NCBI RefSeq assembly: GCF_009363155.1
Contig: NZ_CP045302.1
Coordinates: 4,665,194-4,729,193 of the forward strand
Length of the DNA: 64,000 nucleotides
Direction of reading: 5' to 3'
Source of the DNA: Azotobacter salinestris
Lineage (GTDB): Bacteria; Pseudomonadota; Gammaproteobacteria; Pseudomonadales; Pseudomonadaceae
Shown: piece by piece, positions 27,228 through 36,818 of the stretch
Position numbering within the stretch: the stretch's first letter is position 1
How the letters are laid out: every line of letters starts with the position of its first letter
Translations under genes and position numbers: made by a program
Notes under the pieces: model-generated
The model's database searches: none
Seen by the model: the letters and a program-made list of their open reading frames with translations, nothing else
Told to the model about the DNA's origin: nothing

Positions 27228-28063
27228 GGGTGTCTCCACATCTGTCGGTTCGGCGGAAGCGGCCGGCCGGTCGTGCGCTGTCTCGGCGAACGGCATGGGG
27301 TGAAACGGAAAGGCTGAGCATAAGGCAGAGTCGATCCGGCCGCTTGAGTGCGCCATTGCCCACAGGGTTATCCACAGATTTTTTCCCGGCCGGCAGTTGA
27401 CAAGCAAGGGCTTGTAGTACCTCCGGGCGTGTCGGTTATCTCCTGTCGGCCTACTGGAAATGACTTGATATTTCAGGTGGTTATGTGCTGGCAGGAGGCT
27501 TCGTCATGCCGCTGGTCAAAAAGTGAGCGCTGCCCTCCAGGCCAGGTTTCATCGGCTCTGCGGCCAGTCATACCGCATTTGTCCACAGTTCGATCCACAC
27601 TTTCTGTGGGCAAACATGCAGGCCCGATCCGCTGTTCCGTAGGCGGAGTCCGCAGCTCGATCGGCGTCCGGTTGCCGGGATCGGGAGCCGTTTTTCCGGA
27701 GTCCGGCAGATAAGATTTCGTCAACCTCTACCGCGGTGGCCGCGGCGACGCCAGCCACGGCGTCTGTCAGCCGTACGGCGAGAGCCGGAAGCTGGGGGCT
27801 GATCGGGTGGCACAGGCGATCTGCCCGGCCTCATGGCGCGCAGCGCCGGGGCGTCTGGGCCGAGGGCTGGTGCGGCATGGTCTGGCCATGGCCGGCCGGA
27901 GGAAGGCGCAGGCCGCGGCAGTGGCGAGCCGACTCCCCGCAAGATCGCACTCCAGCCGACTCCGGGCGGTGTCCGCTGGTTTTCGATGCTCTGTTAGCAG
28001 AGGCGACGGGGCCGTTCTAAGATTGCCGGGCGAGCCGAGCAATTCGTCGATCGAGGAGAAACC
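27228..28063. other. Gene-poor stretch with DnaA-box-like motifs
   Basis: No gene is supported in these 836 bp. It holds a perfect TTATCCACA (27369-27377), a TTGTCCACA (27577-27585) and near matches about 10-30 bp further on (GATCCACAC, TGTGGGCAA), with patchy lower GC content between 27360 and 27720. The rest, 27720-28040, is GC-rich without coding signs. The last 40 bp carry the GST ribosome site (GAGGAGAAACC). Confidence 0.45.
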
Positions 28064-28669
28064 ATGAAGCTCTACTACACCCCGGGGGCTTGCTCCCTGG
28101 TTCCGCACATCGTTCTTTGCGAACTGGGCCTGCCCTATGAATTGGAGAAGGTAGATCTGAAGAGTCATACCATCGAGGGCGGTGGGGATTACTACAACGT
28201 CAATTCCAAGGGTTATGTGCCGACCCTGCAGCTGAACGACGGCCAGCGGCTCACCGAAAGCGGGGCCATCGCCCTGTTCCTCGCCGAGAAGTTGCCCGAG
28301 GCCGGTCTGCTGCCCTCCAACGGCACCCTGGAACGGTTCCGCGTCCACGAATGGCTGTTCTTCATCAGCAGCGAACTGCACAAGGAGATCGGTCAGCTGT
28401 TCAATTCGCAGATCACTCCCGAGTGGAAGCAGGCCGCACTGGCCGCCCTCGAGAAGCGCCTGGCCTACGTCGACAAGGTGCTCACCGGCCAGGACTACCT
28501 AAACGGTGCGCGCTTCTCCGTGGCCGACGCCTATCTGTTCACCGTGCTGAGCTGGACCAAGCCGCTGGACATCGATCTGTCCCCCTGGCCGGCCTTGCGC
28601 GCCTTCCACGACCGGGTGGCGGCGCGGCCCGCCGTGCAGAAGGCGATGCAGGCGGAGGGGCTGATCTAG
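28064..28669 (+). CDS. gst: Glutathione S-transferase
   Basis: 201-aa soluble enzyme, a beta-class bacterial GST. MKLYYTPGACSLVPHI carries the family Cys10 that forms a mixed disulfide with glutathione. KGYVPTLQLNDGQRLTESGA contains the cis-Pro and the ES glutathione-binding pair, and FSVADAYLFTVLSW is the C-terminal N-cap box. The ribosome site GAGGAGAAACC is strong. It stands alone, not in an operon; likely roles are detoxification or peroxide defence. Confidence 0.92.
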   Translation: MKLYYTPGACSLVPHIVLCELGLPYELEKVDLKSHTIEGGGDYYNVNSKGYVPTLQLNDGQRLTESGAIALFLAEKLPEAGLLPSNGTLERFRVHEWLFFISSELHKEIGQLFNSQITPEWKQAALAALEKRLAYVDKVLTGQDYLNGARFSVADAYLFTVLSWTKPLDIDLSPWPALRAFHDRVAARPAVQKAMQAEGLI

Positions 28670-28950
28670 CGGGACGGGCAGCGCCACCCTGACCGTTTGC
28701 CGTGGGACAGGGGGAGGGCCGCCCCCGCCCACGACGCTCCGCCCAGCGCTTCCCGGACGGTCCGTGGCGCGCCGCGCCCGATGCGAGTCCTTCGCGTTTT
28801 GACAGCCACGGATAATGCTGCCATAGCTTTTGAGCGACGCCGGGCCAGCCTGCCGCCCGGCTCCGGGCATTCGCCGGCAGCGCCCGGCCGCAGGCGGGCG
28901 GCGGATCTCCCCCGCCAATCCATCCGAATCGCCGTGGGGAGGTTTCCCCG

Positions 28951-29289
28951 ATGCTCAGCTTCGATGAACTGCGCGGCTACCTCGTCTACATCCGCATCGC
29001 CCACCACATCCACGGGCGTATCCGCCTCAAGCTGGTGGCCGACTACGAGTCAATCGTCCGCCAGGGCCGGCAGGCCCGACAATTCAAATCTATTCTGGAT
29101 CGCACGCCGGGCGTGCACTCGATAAGGGTCAATCTGCTGGCTCGCTCGTGCTCCGTGGAATACGACCCGCAGGTGATTCCGGCCGAGGCCTGGAGCGATT
29201 TCCTGGCCGGCGTCGAATCGCCTGCCGCGGCGACTCTCGAGCAGATTCTGCGTGAGATCTACGGGGAGATCATGCATGAGAAACTATGA
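28951..29289 (+). CDS. HMA-like small protein with GRIR motif (Fez-type), head of the iron operon
   Basis: 112-aa protein with no signal peptide. Near the N-terminus is IRIAHHIHGRIRLKL (about residues 14-28), matching the R-x-x-H-x-x-x-G-R-I-R motif seen in ferrosome (Fez) proteins. What follows (TPGVHSIRVNLLARSCSVEY) looks like a ferredoxin-fold heavy-metal-associated domain of the kind named HMA_2, without the usual CxxC. The ribosome site GGGAGG is strong. The stop overlaps the ferritin-like gene by 14 bp. As the first gene of the run ending with feoABC and dps, it probably binds the iron-handling membrane system (inference). Confidence 0.72.
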   Translation: MLSFDELRGYLVYIRIAHHIHGRIRLKLVADYESIVRQGRQARQFKSILDRTPGVHSIRVNLLARSCSVEYDPQVIPAEAWSDFLAGVESPAAATLEQILREIYGEIMHEKL

Positions 29290-29971
29290 CGAGCCGATCC
29301 TGCGCAGCCAGCGGATCGATCCCGCCGCTCCCTTTCCCATCCTGCATCAGGCCGTGCGCATCGCCCTCTACGACGAATACGCCGCCCAGAGCTTCTATGC
29401 CGGAGTGGTCGAGGCGTTCGGGGCGCGTCAGCCCTTCGCCAGCATCCTGCGCTCCGAGGAGCGGCACATCGCCGCGCTCTCGAACCTGTGCCAGCGCTTC
29501 GGCATTCCCCGCCCGTTGAATCCCTTCCCGCAGGAAACCAGCGTCTCGCCCAGCTGGCTGGTCAACTGCGAGCGGGCGGTCGCCGGCGAGATCGCCAACA
29601 TCCGCCTGTACGACTATCTGCTCTCCCAGGCGGCCGAGCCCGAGGCGCGCCGGGTGTTCCAGAGCCTGCGGGCGGCCTCGCTGGAGCGGCACCTGCCGGC
29701 GTTCCGCCAGGCGGTGCTGGAGGCCATGGCGCAGGAGCGCTACCACGCGGACAGGGGCATCCCGCCGCAACAGGCCTACGTGCAGCACGGCCCGCTTTCC
29801 GACTTCATGGAGCGGGCGTTCGCCCATCTGGGCATCCAGGCCGGTCCGCTCGGCATTTTCAGCCCCCTCTTGCGTCACAGCCATCCCGCCATGCTGGCCG
29901 GCATGCTGGCAGGCGGGACGGGGGTCTATCTGCTGAAGAACCGGCCCGGTCGAAATCGAAAGGAGGACTGA
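29276..29971 (+). CDS. Ferritin-like four-helix protein
   Basis: 231-aa protein. Carboxylate/His ligands typical of diiron helix bundles occur as YDEYAAQSFYAGVVEAFG (Glu), RSEERHIAAL (ExxH) and, later, AVAGEIANIRLYDYLLS (Glu) and SLERHLPAF (ExxH). Two ExxH pairs plus the two Glu give a diiron centre as in ferritin-like and DUF2202 proteins. The C-terminal tail includes HPAMLAGMLAGGTGVYLL, a possible single membrane anchor. It overlaps the GRIR-motif gene by 14 bp. A ferroxidase or iron-storage function tethered to a membrane is the natural reading. Confidence 0.72.
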   Translation: MRNYDEPILRSQRIDPAAPFPILHQAVRIALYDEYAAQSFYAGVVEAFGARQPFASILRSEERHIAALSNLCQRFGIPRPLNPFPQETSVSPSWLVNCERAVAGEIANIRLYDYLLSQAAEPEARRVFQSLRAASLERHLPAFRQAVLEAMAQERYHADRGIPPQQAYVQHGPLSDFMERAFAHLGIQAGPLGIFSPLLRHSHPAMLAGMLAGGTGVYLLKNRPGRNRKED

Positions 29972-29972
29972 G

Positions 29973-30386
29973 ATGTTCCATATCATTCCCTTTGCCGTCG
30001 GCGTCGTGACGGGAGCCGCGTTGCTCAAGCTGTTCAAGAGCGAGAAGACCCAAGAGGGCCTGGACAAGGCCCAGGGCGGTCTGCGCGGCGCCACCGTGTC
30101 CAGTCTGGAGGCGATCGAGAACGCCTCGGCGCGGGCCCGCGCCCGTCTCGCCGGGAGGCAGGAGGCCGCACCCGGGCCCGAGCAGGCCGCCGCCGGCGAA
30201 CCCCCGCACCTGAACGAGGAGGAGGCGGCCACGGCGCGCGCCGCCGCCGAGCCGGTGACGGGCACGCCGGGCACCCAGGGCGCACAGGGCAGGCAGGGCG
30301 GAGCGGTCGGGGGCGAGCGCCATCTCTGGACCGCCAGCGAGTCCCTGGAAGGCACTGAGGGCAAGAGGGGGGATCGGGCACCATGA
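29973..30386 (+). CDS. Small membrane-anchored protein with long disordered tail
   Basis: 137-aa protein. The first 25 residues (MFHIIPFAVGVVTGAALLKLF) form one membrane helix with small-residue packing, as in YtxH-like proteins. The rest is low-complexity, Ala/Gly/Glu-rich and probably disordered, with GTPGTQGAQGRQGG near the end. It starts 1 bp after the ferritin-like gene and shares ATGA with the next. No enzymatic motif is visible; a structural or membrane-shaping role in the iron cluster is possible. Confidence 0.65.
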   Translation: MFHIIPFAVGVVTGAALLKLFKSEKTQEGLDKAQGGLRGATVSSLEAIENASARARARLAGRQEAAPGPEQAAAGEPPHLNEEEAATARAAAEPVTGTPGTQGAQGRQGGAVGGERHLWTASESLEGTEGKRGDRAP

Positions 30387-30745
30387 GATACCAGCCCCTC
30401 GGCCCCGGCCATGTGGCCTATCCGGCGTATCCGCTCTATCCGCCGCCGCTGCCCATGAGCACCGAATTCACCCGCGCCTTCGTCGCCACCGCCTGTCTCT
30501 CGGCGTTCCAGGGCGGCGCCCGCCCGCAGTCGCCGACCCAGCTGCGGAAGGTGCTGCGCCAGGCCCTGCAGGGCGGCACGGCATTCGCCGCCGGGTCGCG
30601 GGCCGCGACGGCCGTCCGCCAGGGCGACTATTCCAGCGCGCTGGTCGCCGCTGCACTCGGTGCCGGGGGCGTGCTGCTGCTCGAACAGCTGCTGCGCGAT
30701 GCGGCCCGGCTCGACAAGGAGAAACAGGATGGGCAAGAAGCATAA
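30383..30745 (+). CDS. Small membrane-associated protein of the iron cluster
   Basis: 120-aa protein of unknown family. The first 25 residues are rich in Pro and Tyr (YPAYPLYPPPLP). The C-terminal half has an Ala/Gly-rich hydrophobic stretch (SALVAAALGAGGVLLLEQLL), likely a membrane helix, followed by a charged tail ([16 protein letters not shown]). It overlaps its upstream neighbour by 4 bp and runs 17 bp into the next gene. It resembles the next product in having a hydrophobic helix placed after a low-complexity head. Confidence 0.62.
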   Translation: MRYQPLGPGHVAYPAYPLYPPPLPMSTEFTRAFVATACLSAFQGGARPQSPTQLRKVLRQALQGGTAFAAGSRAATAVRQGDYSSALVAAALGAGGVLLLEQLLRDAARLDKEKQDGQEA

Positions 30746-31253
30746 GTACAAGAAGCAGTACGCCGGCGGCGGACCCTATGGCATGGGTTATGGCGAAATG
30801 CCGCCCCAGGCGGCCGGGTCGCAGTACGGCGAGGGCGGCGGCTATGGGACGGCATATGGCGGTTACGGTGGGTATGGCGGCGGGCCGCAGCCGCAGCAAG
30901 GTTTCGATGGCATGCATGGCGGTACCTACCACCACCATGGCCACGGCTATGGATACGGCTACGGTGGCAATGGCGCGTTCGGCGGCGGCTTCCCCGGCGC
31001 CGGCCTGTTCGATGCCGGCCTGCTGCAGAACATGCCGGCCTTCCTGCGTTCGGGCAATGCCGAGCAGTTCCTGCTCGGCGCGGTGCTCGGCGCCACCGCG
31101 GCCTGGGTGCTGGCCGACGAGGAGCTGCGCGGCAAGCTGATCAAGGCCGGCATGAAGCTCTATGCCGGCGTCGCCGGCGGCTTCGAGGAGATGAAGGAGC
31201 AGATGGCCGACCTCAAGGCCGAGGTCGCCGCCGAGCGTCACGGAGAGGACTGA
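30729..31253 (+). CDS. Gly/Tyr/His-rich protein with C-terminal helix
   Basis: 174-aa protein. A basic start ([15 protein letters not shown]) leads into about 90 residues made mostly of Gly, Tyr and His ([28 protein letters not shown]). A hydrophobic helix, [20 protein letters not shown], and an amphipathic helical tail, [20 protein letters not shown], follow. Gly/Tyr-rich segments with His clusters suit mineral or metal contact, as in magnetosome-type proteins, but I know of no proven homologue. The stop overlaps the ATPase start (TGATG). Confidence 0.68.
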   Translation: MGKKHKYKKQYAGGGPYGMGYGEMPPQAAGSQYGEGGGYGTAYGGYGGYGGGPQPQQGFDGMHGGTYHHHGHGYGYGYGGNGAFGGGFPGAGLFDAGLLQNMPAFLRSGNAEQFLLGAVLGATAAWVLADEELRGKLIKAGMKLYAGVAGGFEEMKEQMADLKAEVAAERHGED

Positions 31254-33421
31254 TGGACGGCGACTGGTTCGTCCGGCTGCAGCCGCTGCACCAAACGCTC
31301 GGTCGGGTGCGCTTTCGCTACCGCTGCCGGGCGGGCATGCCGCTCGATGCGCACAGCATCGAATACGAGGTCAGAACCCTCAAGGGCGTGCTGCAGGCGC
31401 GCGCCAATCCGGCGGCGCGCTCGCTGGTGGTGGAGTTCGAGCCGGGCGTCACCGACCCCGACAGCCTGGCCGCCGCCATTCTCGCCCTGTCGCCGTCGGG
31501 CCTGCCGCTGCCGGCCGCCAACCACCGGCACAGCGAGGCCGCGCGCCTGGGCGCGGTGGCCATGAGCGGCGCTACATTGCTGGCCACCTCCAGCCTGCAG
31601 CCGACCCTGCAGGCGCCGGTCGCCTTCGGCGCCGCCGTGCCGCTGCTCGGCGAAGCGGTCGACGACTTTCTCGAGAAGGGCATCACCTCCCATGTGCTGG
31701 AAGCTCTCGCCGTGGGCATCTCCATCGGCCGCAGCGATTTTCTCGCCGCCAATACCACTTCCTTTCTACTGGCGCTCGGCGAATACCTCGAGGAGTCCAT
31801 CGAGCGCCGCTCCGACGAGCTGCTCAAGCACCTGTTGCGCCCGCCGGGCGGCGAGGTGTGGGTCGAGCGCAACGGCGTCGAGACGCTGATCGATGCCGCC
31901 GAGGTGCAGGTCGGCGACAGCGTGATCGCCGCCACCGGCACGGTGATCCCGGTGGACGGCACCGTGCTCGGCGGCGAGGCGCTGGTCAACGAGGCGACCA
32001 TGACCGGCGAGAGCGTGCCGGTGGTACGCCGGCGCGGCGACCGGGTGCTGTCGGCGACCCTGATCGAGGAGGGGCGCCTGCGCATCTACGCCGAGCGGGT
32101 CGGCCGGCAGGCCGCCGCCGCGCGGATCGCCGAATTCGTCGAGCAGTCGCTCTCGGTGAAGAGCGAGACCCAGCTCGAGGCCGCGCGCCTGGCCGACCGC
32201 CTGGTGCCCATGGTGCTCGGCCTGGCCGGCGCCACCTGGCTGCTGACCGGCGACGGGCAGCGCGTCGCGGCGGTGCTGCAGGCCGACTATTCCTGTGCCT
32301 TGAAACTGGCCACGCCGGTGGCCTTCAAGGCGGCGATGTACCGCGCCGGACAGTCGGCGATCCTGATCAAGAGCGCCAAGGCCCTGGAGCGCCTGGCTCG
32401 CGCCGACACCTTCGTCTTCGACAAGACCGGCACCCTGACCACCGGCGTGCTCAAGGTGACCGATTCGATCGCCTTCAGCGCCGCCTATACCTCGGAGGAC
32501 CTGACCAACCTGGCCGCCTCGGTCGAGGAGCATTACGTCCATCCGGTCGCCGAGGCGGTGGTGGCGGCGGCCCACCGCCTCGAACATCCGCACCACTTCG
32601 ATCACCAGGCCGTGCAGTTCGTGGTCGCCCATGGCGTGGCCAGCGTGATCGACGGCAAGCGCGTCGTGGTCGGCTCGCGGCACTTCATCGAGGACGACGA
32701 GGGGATCTCCACCGCGGCCCATGCCGAGGTGATCGAGCGCCTGCACGGCGAAGGCAAGACCCTCCTCTACATCGGCTTCGGCGGCGAGCTGATCGGCGTC
32801 CTGGGGCTGACCGAGAGCGTGCGCGACAATGCCGCCCAAACCGTGGCGCGGCTGCGCGCGCTGGGCGTCCGGCGCATCCTGATGCTCACCGGCGACCAGC
32901 CGGAGCGCGCCCGTGCGCTGGCCGAGGAGTTGGGCCTCGACGAGTTTCGCGCCGGCCTGCTGCCGGAGCAGAAGGCCGAGGTGCTGCAGCAACTCGCCGC
33001 CGAGGGCGCGCGCATCGCCTTCGTCGGCGACGGGGTGAACGACGCGCCGGCGCTGACCGGCGCCCTGGTCGGCATCGCCATGCACCATGGCGCCGACATC
33101 GCCCGCCTGGCTTCCGACATCACCTTGCTGGAAGACGATTTTTCCCGGGTCGCCGACGCCCGTGCCCTGGCGCTGGCCACCCGGCGGCTGATCGACGGCA
33201 ACTTCAAGCTCACCGCCGGCCTCAACACCAGCATCCTCGGTGCGGCGGCCTTCGGCCTGCTGACCCCGGTGGCCGCCTCGATGCTGCACAACGGCAGCAC
33301 CATCGCCATCCTCCTGCGCGCGCTGGCCGGCGCCGGCCTGCCGCGCGAGCCCGGGACCCGGGTGAAACGCTGCGCCGCGAAGCGTTCCGATGCCGGACCC
33401 GCGACCGCCACAGGCCACTGA
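31253..33421 (+). CDS. P1B-type metal ATPase without CPC motif (FezB-like)
   Basis: 722-aa heavy-metal pump. The N-terminal HMA_2-like domain contains [14 protein letters not shown] (about residues 12-25), akin to the GRIR motif of its neighbours. Pump domain marks are the actuator loop MTGESVP, phosphorylation DKTGTLTTG, the P1B HP dipeptide in [10 protein letters not shown], and hinge [10 protein letters not shown]. The ion-site helix reads [10 protein letters not shown] in place of CPCALGLATP, so the usual Cys-Pro-Cys is missing. This fits the P1B-6 type known from ferrosome clusters. Direct coupling to feoAB suggests iron as the cargo. Confidence 0.85.
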   Translation: MDGDWFVRLQPLHQTLGRVRFRYRCRAGMPLDAHSIEYEVRTLKGVLQARANPAARSLVVEFEPGVTDPDSLAAAILALSPSGLPLPAANHRHSEAARLGAVAMSGATLLATSSLQPTLQAPVAFGAAVPLLGEAVDDFLEKGITSHVLEALAVGISIGRSDFLAANTTSFLLALGEYLEESIERRSDELLKHLLRPPGGEVWVERNGVETLIDAAEVQVGDSVIAATGTVIPVDGTVLGGEALVNEATMTGESVPVVRRRGDRVLSATLIEEGRLRIYAERVGRQAAAARIAEFVEQSLSVKSETQLEAARLADRLVPMVLGLAGATWLLTGDGQRVAAVLQADYSCALKLATPVAFKAAMYRAGQSAILIKSAKALERLARADTFVFDKTGTLTTGVLKVTDSIAFSAAYTSEDLTNLAASVEEHYVHPVAEAVVAAAHRLEHPHHFDHQAVQFVVAHGVASVIDGKRVVVGSRHFIEDDEGISTAAHAEVIERLHGEGKTLLYIGFGGELIGVLGLTESVRDNAAQTVARLRALGVRRILMLTGDQPERARALAEELGLDEFRAGLLPEQKAEVLQQLAAEGARIAFVGDGVNDAPALTGALVGIAMHHGADIARLASDITLLEDDFSRVADARALALATRRLIDGNFKLTAGLNTSILGAAAFGLLTPVAASMLHNGSTIAILLRALAGAGLPREPGTRVKRCAAKRSDAGPATATGH

Positions 33422-33448
33422 CCGACATCCGAACAAGGAGGTTTTTCC

Positions 33449-33676
33449 ATGCTGCTCAGGGATCTTCACGTCGGCGAGCGCGCCAGGGTCCTCGGCTTCG
33501 CCGAGGGCGGCAGCGCCTACCGCCGCAAGCTGCTGTCGATGGGCCTCACGCCAGGTGCGGAAATCAGCATCACACGGGTGGCGCCGATGGGCGATCCGGT
33601 GGAAATCCGTGTGCGCGGCTTCGCCCTGTCGCTGCGCCGGGACGAGGCCGACGCGCTCTCGGTGGAGCGGCTATGA
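33449..33676 (+). CDS. feoA: Ferrous iron transport protein A
   Basis: 75-aa SH3-like cytosolic protein needed for FeoB activity. The sequence, [20 protein letters not shown] then [20 protein letters not shown], with the ending [20 protein letters not shown], is typical of FeoA. A strong AAGGAGG ribosome site precedes ATG 33449. The stop shares ATGA with feoB. It is 27 bp after the ATPase gene, so it belongs to the same transcript. Confidence 0.93.
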   Translation: MLLRDLHVGERARVLGFAEGGSAYRRKLLSMGLTPGAEISITRVAPMGDPVEIRVRGFALSLRRDEADALSVERL

Positions 33677-36012
33677 AGGACCTCTACCTGATCGCCCTGG
33701 TCGGCAATCCCAACTGCGGCAAGACCACCCTGTTCAACGCCCTGACCGGCTCGCACCAGCGGGTCGGCAACTGGCCGGGGGTGACGGTCGAGCGCAAGAG
33801 TGGCGAATACCTGTTTCGCGGGCTGCGCTTCGAGGTCGTGGACCTGCCGGGCACCTACTCGCTGGACGTGACCGACCAGGAGGTCTCCCTCGACGAGAAG
33901 CTCGCCCGCGACTATGTCCACGGCAGCGAGGCCGATCTGGTGATCAACATCGTCGACGCCGCCAACCTGGAGCGCAACCTCTACCTGACCAGCCAGCTCG
34001 TCGAGATGCGCGTGCCGCTGCTGGTGGTGCTCAACATGGTCGACGTGGCCGAGGCCCGGGGCATGACGCTGGATGCCAGGGCCCTGGTCGAGCGCCTGGG
34101 CTGCCCGGTGGTGCCGGTGGTCGCCTCCGAGGGCGAGGGCATCGAGAAGCTCAAGGCGGCCATCGCCGAGGCCGTCGCCGAACGCCGCGGCGCGACCGCC
34201 GAGGTCGCCTACGCGGCGGCGCTGGAGGAGGCGATCGCTGCCCTGGCACCGCAGCTGGCGGCGACCGCCGCCCATGCCGGCACCTCGACGCGCTGGCTGG
34301 CGGTGCGCCTGCTGGAGGGCGACGATCTCGCCCGGCAGACCGCCGGCAGTGCGCTGAGCGGGCAGGCGCAGGCGCTTGCCGCGAAGCTGGGCGAGGACCT
34401 CGACATCCAGGTGGCCGATGCCCGCTACGGGCTGGCCAACCGCCTGGCCGGCGAGGTGGTCGGCGTCGGCGGCCGGGTCGGGCGCGACCTCACCGAGCAC
34501 ATCGACCGCGTGGTGCTCAACCGCGCCCTGGGCATCCCGATCTTTCTGGCGATGATGTATCTGATGTTCATGCTCACCATCAACCTCGGCGGCGCCTTCA
34601 TCGATTTCTTCGAGCAGCTCGTCGGGGTGCTGCTGGTCGACGGTCTGGGTGCGCTGCTGGCCAGTCTCGGCGCGCCGGGCTGGCTGGTGCTGCTGCTGGC
34701 GCAGGGCGTCGGCGGCGGCCTGCGGGTGGTGGCGTCCTTCATTCCGATAATCGGCTTTCTGTTCCTGTCCCTGTCGCTGCTGGAGGATTCCGGCTACATG
34801 GCCCGGGCCGCCTTCGTGATGGACCGCTTCATGCGCTGGATCGGCCTGCCGGGCAAGTCCTTCGTGCCGCTCCTGGTCGGCTTCGGCTGCACGGTGCCGG
34901 CGATCATGGCGACCCGCACCCTGGAACACCGCCGCGACCGCCTGATGACCATCGCCATGGCGCACTTCATGTCCTGCGGCGCCCGCCTGCCGGTCTATGT
35001 GCTGCTGGCCGCGGCCTTCTTCCCCGAGGGTGCGCAGAACGTGGTGTTCGGCCTGTACCTGATCGGCATTGCGGTGGCGGTGCTGACCGGGCTGGTGCTG
35101 AAGAACACCCTGCTGCAGGGCGAGGCCACGCCCTTCATCATGGAGTTGCCGCCCTACCATGTGCCGACCGTGCGGGGCGTGCTGATCCATGCCTGGGACC
35201 GCCTGAAGCGCTTCATCTTTCGCGCCGGGCGGGTGATCGTGCCCATGGTACTGGTGGTGAACGTGCTCAATGCGCTGGGCACCGACGGCAGTTACAGCAA
35301 TGAGAACAGCGACCGATCGGTGCTGGCCGCCGTGGGCCGCGGCGTCGCACCGGCCTTCGCGCCGCTGGGGCTGGACGAGGACAACTGGCCGGCGGTGGTC
35401 GGCATCTTCACCGGCGTGCTGGCCAAGGAGGCGATAGTGGGCACCCTGAACGCCGCCTATGCGTCCCTGGCGGCAGGCTCGCAGGATGCCGGCGAGAGGT
35501 CACCCCTCGCCCTGGGCGCCGGCATCGCCGCCGCCTTCGCGACCATCCCCGCCAACCTCGCCGCGCTGTTCGACGGCTGGCTCAAGCTGCTGCCGGGCAG
35601 CACTTCCTGGCGCCGGGATGTCGCCGGCATCGAGGCGCAGAGCCAGAGCCTGCCGGAGGCGGATCAGGCCCGAACCAGCAGCGTCTTCGGTGCCATGGCG
35701 AGCCGCTTCGACGGGCGTGCCGGCGCCTTCGCCTACCTGCTGTTCATTCTGCTCTACATGCCCTGCACCTCGGCAACCGCGACGGTCTACCAGGAGTCCG
35801 GTCCGCGCTGGACGCTGTTCGTGGCGCTCTGGACCACCGGGCTGGCCTATGGCGTGTCGACCCTGTTCTACCAGGCGGCGACCCTGACCCGTCACCCGCT
35901 GTCTTCGCTGGTCTGGATCGGTGCGCTGCTGATGTTCTTCGGCCTGGTGCTGTACGCCATGCGCCGTTTCGCCGGGCGCGGCGCCCCGGCAGCTGTTCCC
36001 CAGCGAACCTGA
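33673..36012 (+). CDS. feoB: Ferrous iron transporter FeoB
   Basis: 779-aa inner-membrane Fe(II) transporter. The N-terminal G domain shows G1 GNPNCGKTT (about residues 11-19), the switch region [11 protein letters not shown]3 DLPGTYS and G4 NMVD. The membrane part has two Gate motifs ([40 protein letters not shown]) and Cys at [13 protein letters not shown] and [11 protein letters not shown]. The C-terminal helices end PAAVPQRT. The whole gene is intact. Its position after a P1B ATPase and ferritin-like genes is not the usual simple feoABC operon. Confidence 0.95.
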   Translation: MKDLYLIALVGNPNCGKTTLFNALTGSHQRVGNWPGVTVERKSGEYLFRGLRFEVVDLPGTYSLDVTDQEVSLDEKLARDYVHGSEADLVINIVDAANLERNLYLTSQLVEMRVPLLVVLNMVDVAEARGMTLDARALVERLGCPVVPVVASEGEGIEKLKAAIAEAVAERRGATAEVAYAAALEEAIAALAPQLAATAAHAGTSTRWLAVRLLEGDDLARQTAGSALSGQAQALAAKLGEDLDIQVADARYGLANRLAGEVVGVGGRVGRDLTEHIDRVVLNRALGIPIFLAMMYLMFMLTINLGGAFIDFFEQLVGVLLVDGLGALLASLGAPGWLVLLLAQGVGGGLRVVASFIPIIGFLFLSLSLLEDSGYMARAAFVMDRFMRWIGLPGKSFVPLLVGFGCTVPAIMATRTLEHRRDRLMTIAMAHFMSCGARLPVYVLLAAAFFPEGAQNVVFGLYLIGIAVAVLTGLVLKNTLLQGEATPFIMELPPYHVPTVRGVLIHAWDRLKRFIFRAGRVIVPMVLVVNVLNALGTDGSYSNENSDRSVLAAVGRGVAPAFAPLGLDEDNWPAVVGIFTGVLAKEAIVGTLNAAYASLAAGSQDAGERSPLALGAGIAAAFATIPANLAALFDGWLKLLPGSTSWRRDVAGIEAQSQSLPEADQARTSSVFGAMASRFDGRAGAFAYLLFILLYMPCTSATATVYQESGPRWTLFVALWTTGLAYGVSTLFYQAATLTRHPLSSLVWIGALLMFFGLVLYAMRRFAGRGAPAAVPQRT

Positions 36013-36023
36013 GGAGGAAGACC

Positions 36024-36251
36024 ATGATCCTGTCGGAGATCGGCCAGTACCTGCGACTGCACGGCCGGGCCAGCCTGCGCGATCTGGCGACGGCCACCGG
36101 CAGCACGCCGGAGGCGGTCGAGGCCATGCTCGCCACCCTGGAGCGCAAGGGCCGCGTGCGCCGCCTGCCCGCCGGCTCCACTTGTGGATCGTCCTGCTGC
36201 CAGTGTGATCCGGGCACGCTCGTGCTCTACGAGTGGACCGGCGACTCCTGA
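36024..36251 (+). CDS. feoC: FeoC-like winged-helix protein
   Basis: 75-aa protein. The first 50 residues form a winged helix (ILSEIGQYLRLHGRASLRDL, then EAVEAMLATLERKGRVRRL). A Cys cluster, STCGSSCCQCDPG (about residues 54-66), suits an Fe-S site as in FeoC. It starts 11 bp after feoB. FeoC proteins tune FeoB stability or sense iron/oxygen; the gene is typical in Feo operons of gammaproteobacteria. Confidence 0.85.
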   Translation: MILSEIGQYLRLHGRASLRDLATATGSTPEAVEAMLATLERKGRVRRLPAGSTCGSSCCQCDPGTLVLYEWTGDS

Positions 36252-36260
36252 GCGGCGCCG

Positions 36261-36818
36261 ATGAACACCCCCCCGACGCTGCTGGTGATCGGCATCCACC
36301 GCGAGGAACTGGCCTTCGGCCAGGCCGTGGCCGGAGGCATGGACCCGGCGCAGGTGGCGGTGCTGGAGATCCCGGAAGGGCTGTCCGGGCAGCCGCCGCC
36401 CGCCGCGCGGCGCTTCCAGTACGAGGCCCTGCACCGGGCACTGTACCTGCAGCTGCTGCCCCATGTGCTCAATCGTCACCGTTTGCTCATCGACCTGCAC
36501 AGCGGCTCCGATCCGCAGCTCGGCGCCGACCTGATCTGCGCCGACCCGGCACTGTGCGCCTGCCTGCGCACGGCGTTGGCCGGTGCCGAGCGCCTGACCG
36601 GCGCGGAGGTCCGTGTGGTGCCCCTCGGCGACGAGGGCGCCGACCTGCACGCGCGCACCATCATCCCACCGCAGGTGTGGCGCAACCCGGCCTTTCTCTA
36701 CCTGGGGCTGGAGATCTACCTGCCTGAGCTGGCGGATGCCTGGCCGGGCGCCCGCGAGCTGGCCCGCGAACTGATCGCCATCGCCGCCGGCTGCGTCGGG
36801 CGGCTCGATGGGCGCTGA
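36261..36818 (+). CDS. Aspartoacylase/AstE-like protein (putative hydrolase)
   Basis: 185-aa protein. The family metal motif G-x-H-x-x-E appears as GIHREE (about residues 11-16), and the second His as LIDLHSGSDPQ (about 76-86), the two Zn ligand sites of the succinylglutamate desuccinylase/aspartoacylase group. It is much shorter than AstE (about 330 aa) and lacks a clear C-terminal beta domain, so it may be a minimal amidohydrolase of unknown substrate. It lies 9 bp after feoC and overlaps the next gene by 11 bp. Confidence 0.6.
   Translation: MNTPPTLLVIGIHREELAFGQAVAGGMDPAQVAVLEIPEGLSGQPPPAARRFQYEALHRALYLQLLPHVLNRHRLLIDLHSGSDPQLGADLICADPALCACLRTALAGAERLTGAEVRVVPLGDEGADLHARTIIPPQVWRNPAFLYLGLEIYLPELADAWPGARELARELIAIAAGCVGRLDGR

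Noticed and set aside
27369-27620. Chromosomal origin of replication
   Set aside because: There is no dnaA, dnaN, gidA or rpmH gene nearby and too few boxes; reported only as a motif cluster.
28799-28830. Sigma-70 promoter for the iron operon (TTGACA near 28799)
   Set aside because: TTGACA is present, but the only TATAAT-like hexamer (GATAAT) lies about 9 bp away, too close; no Fur box was found here either.
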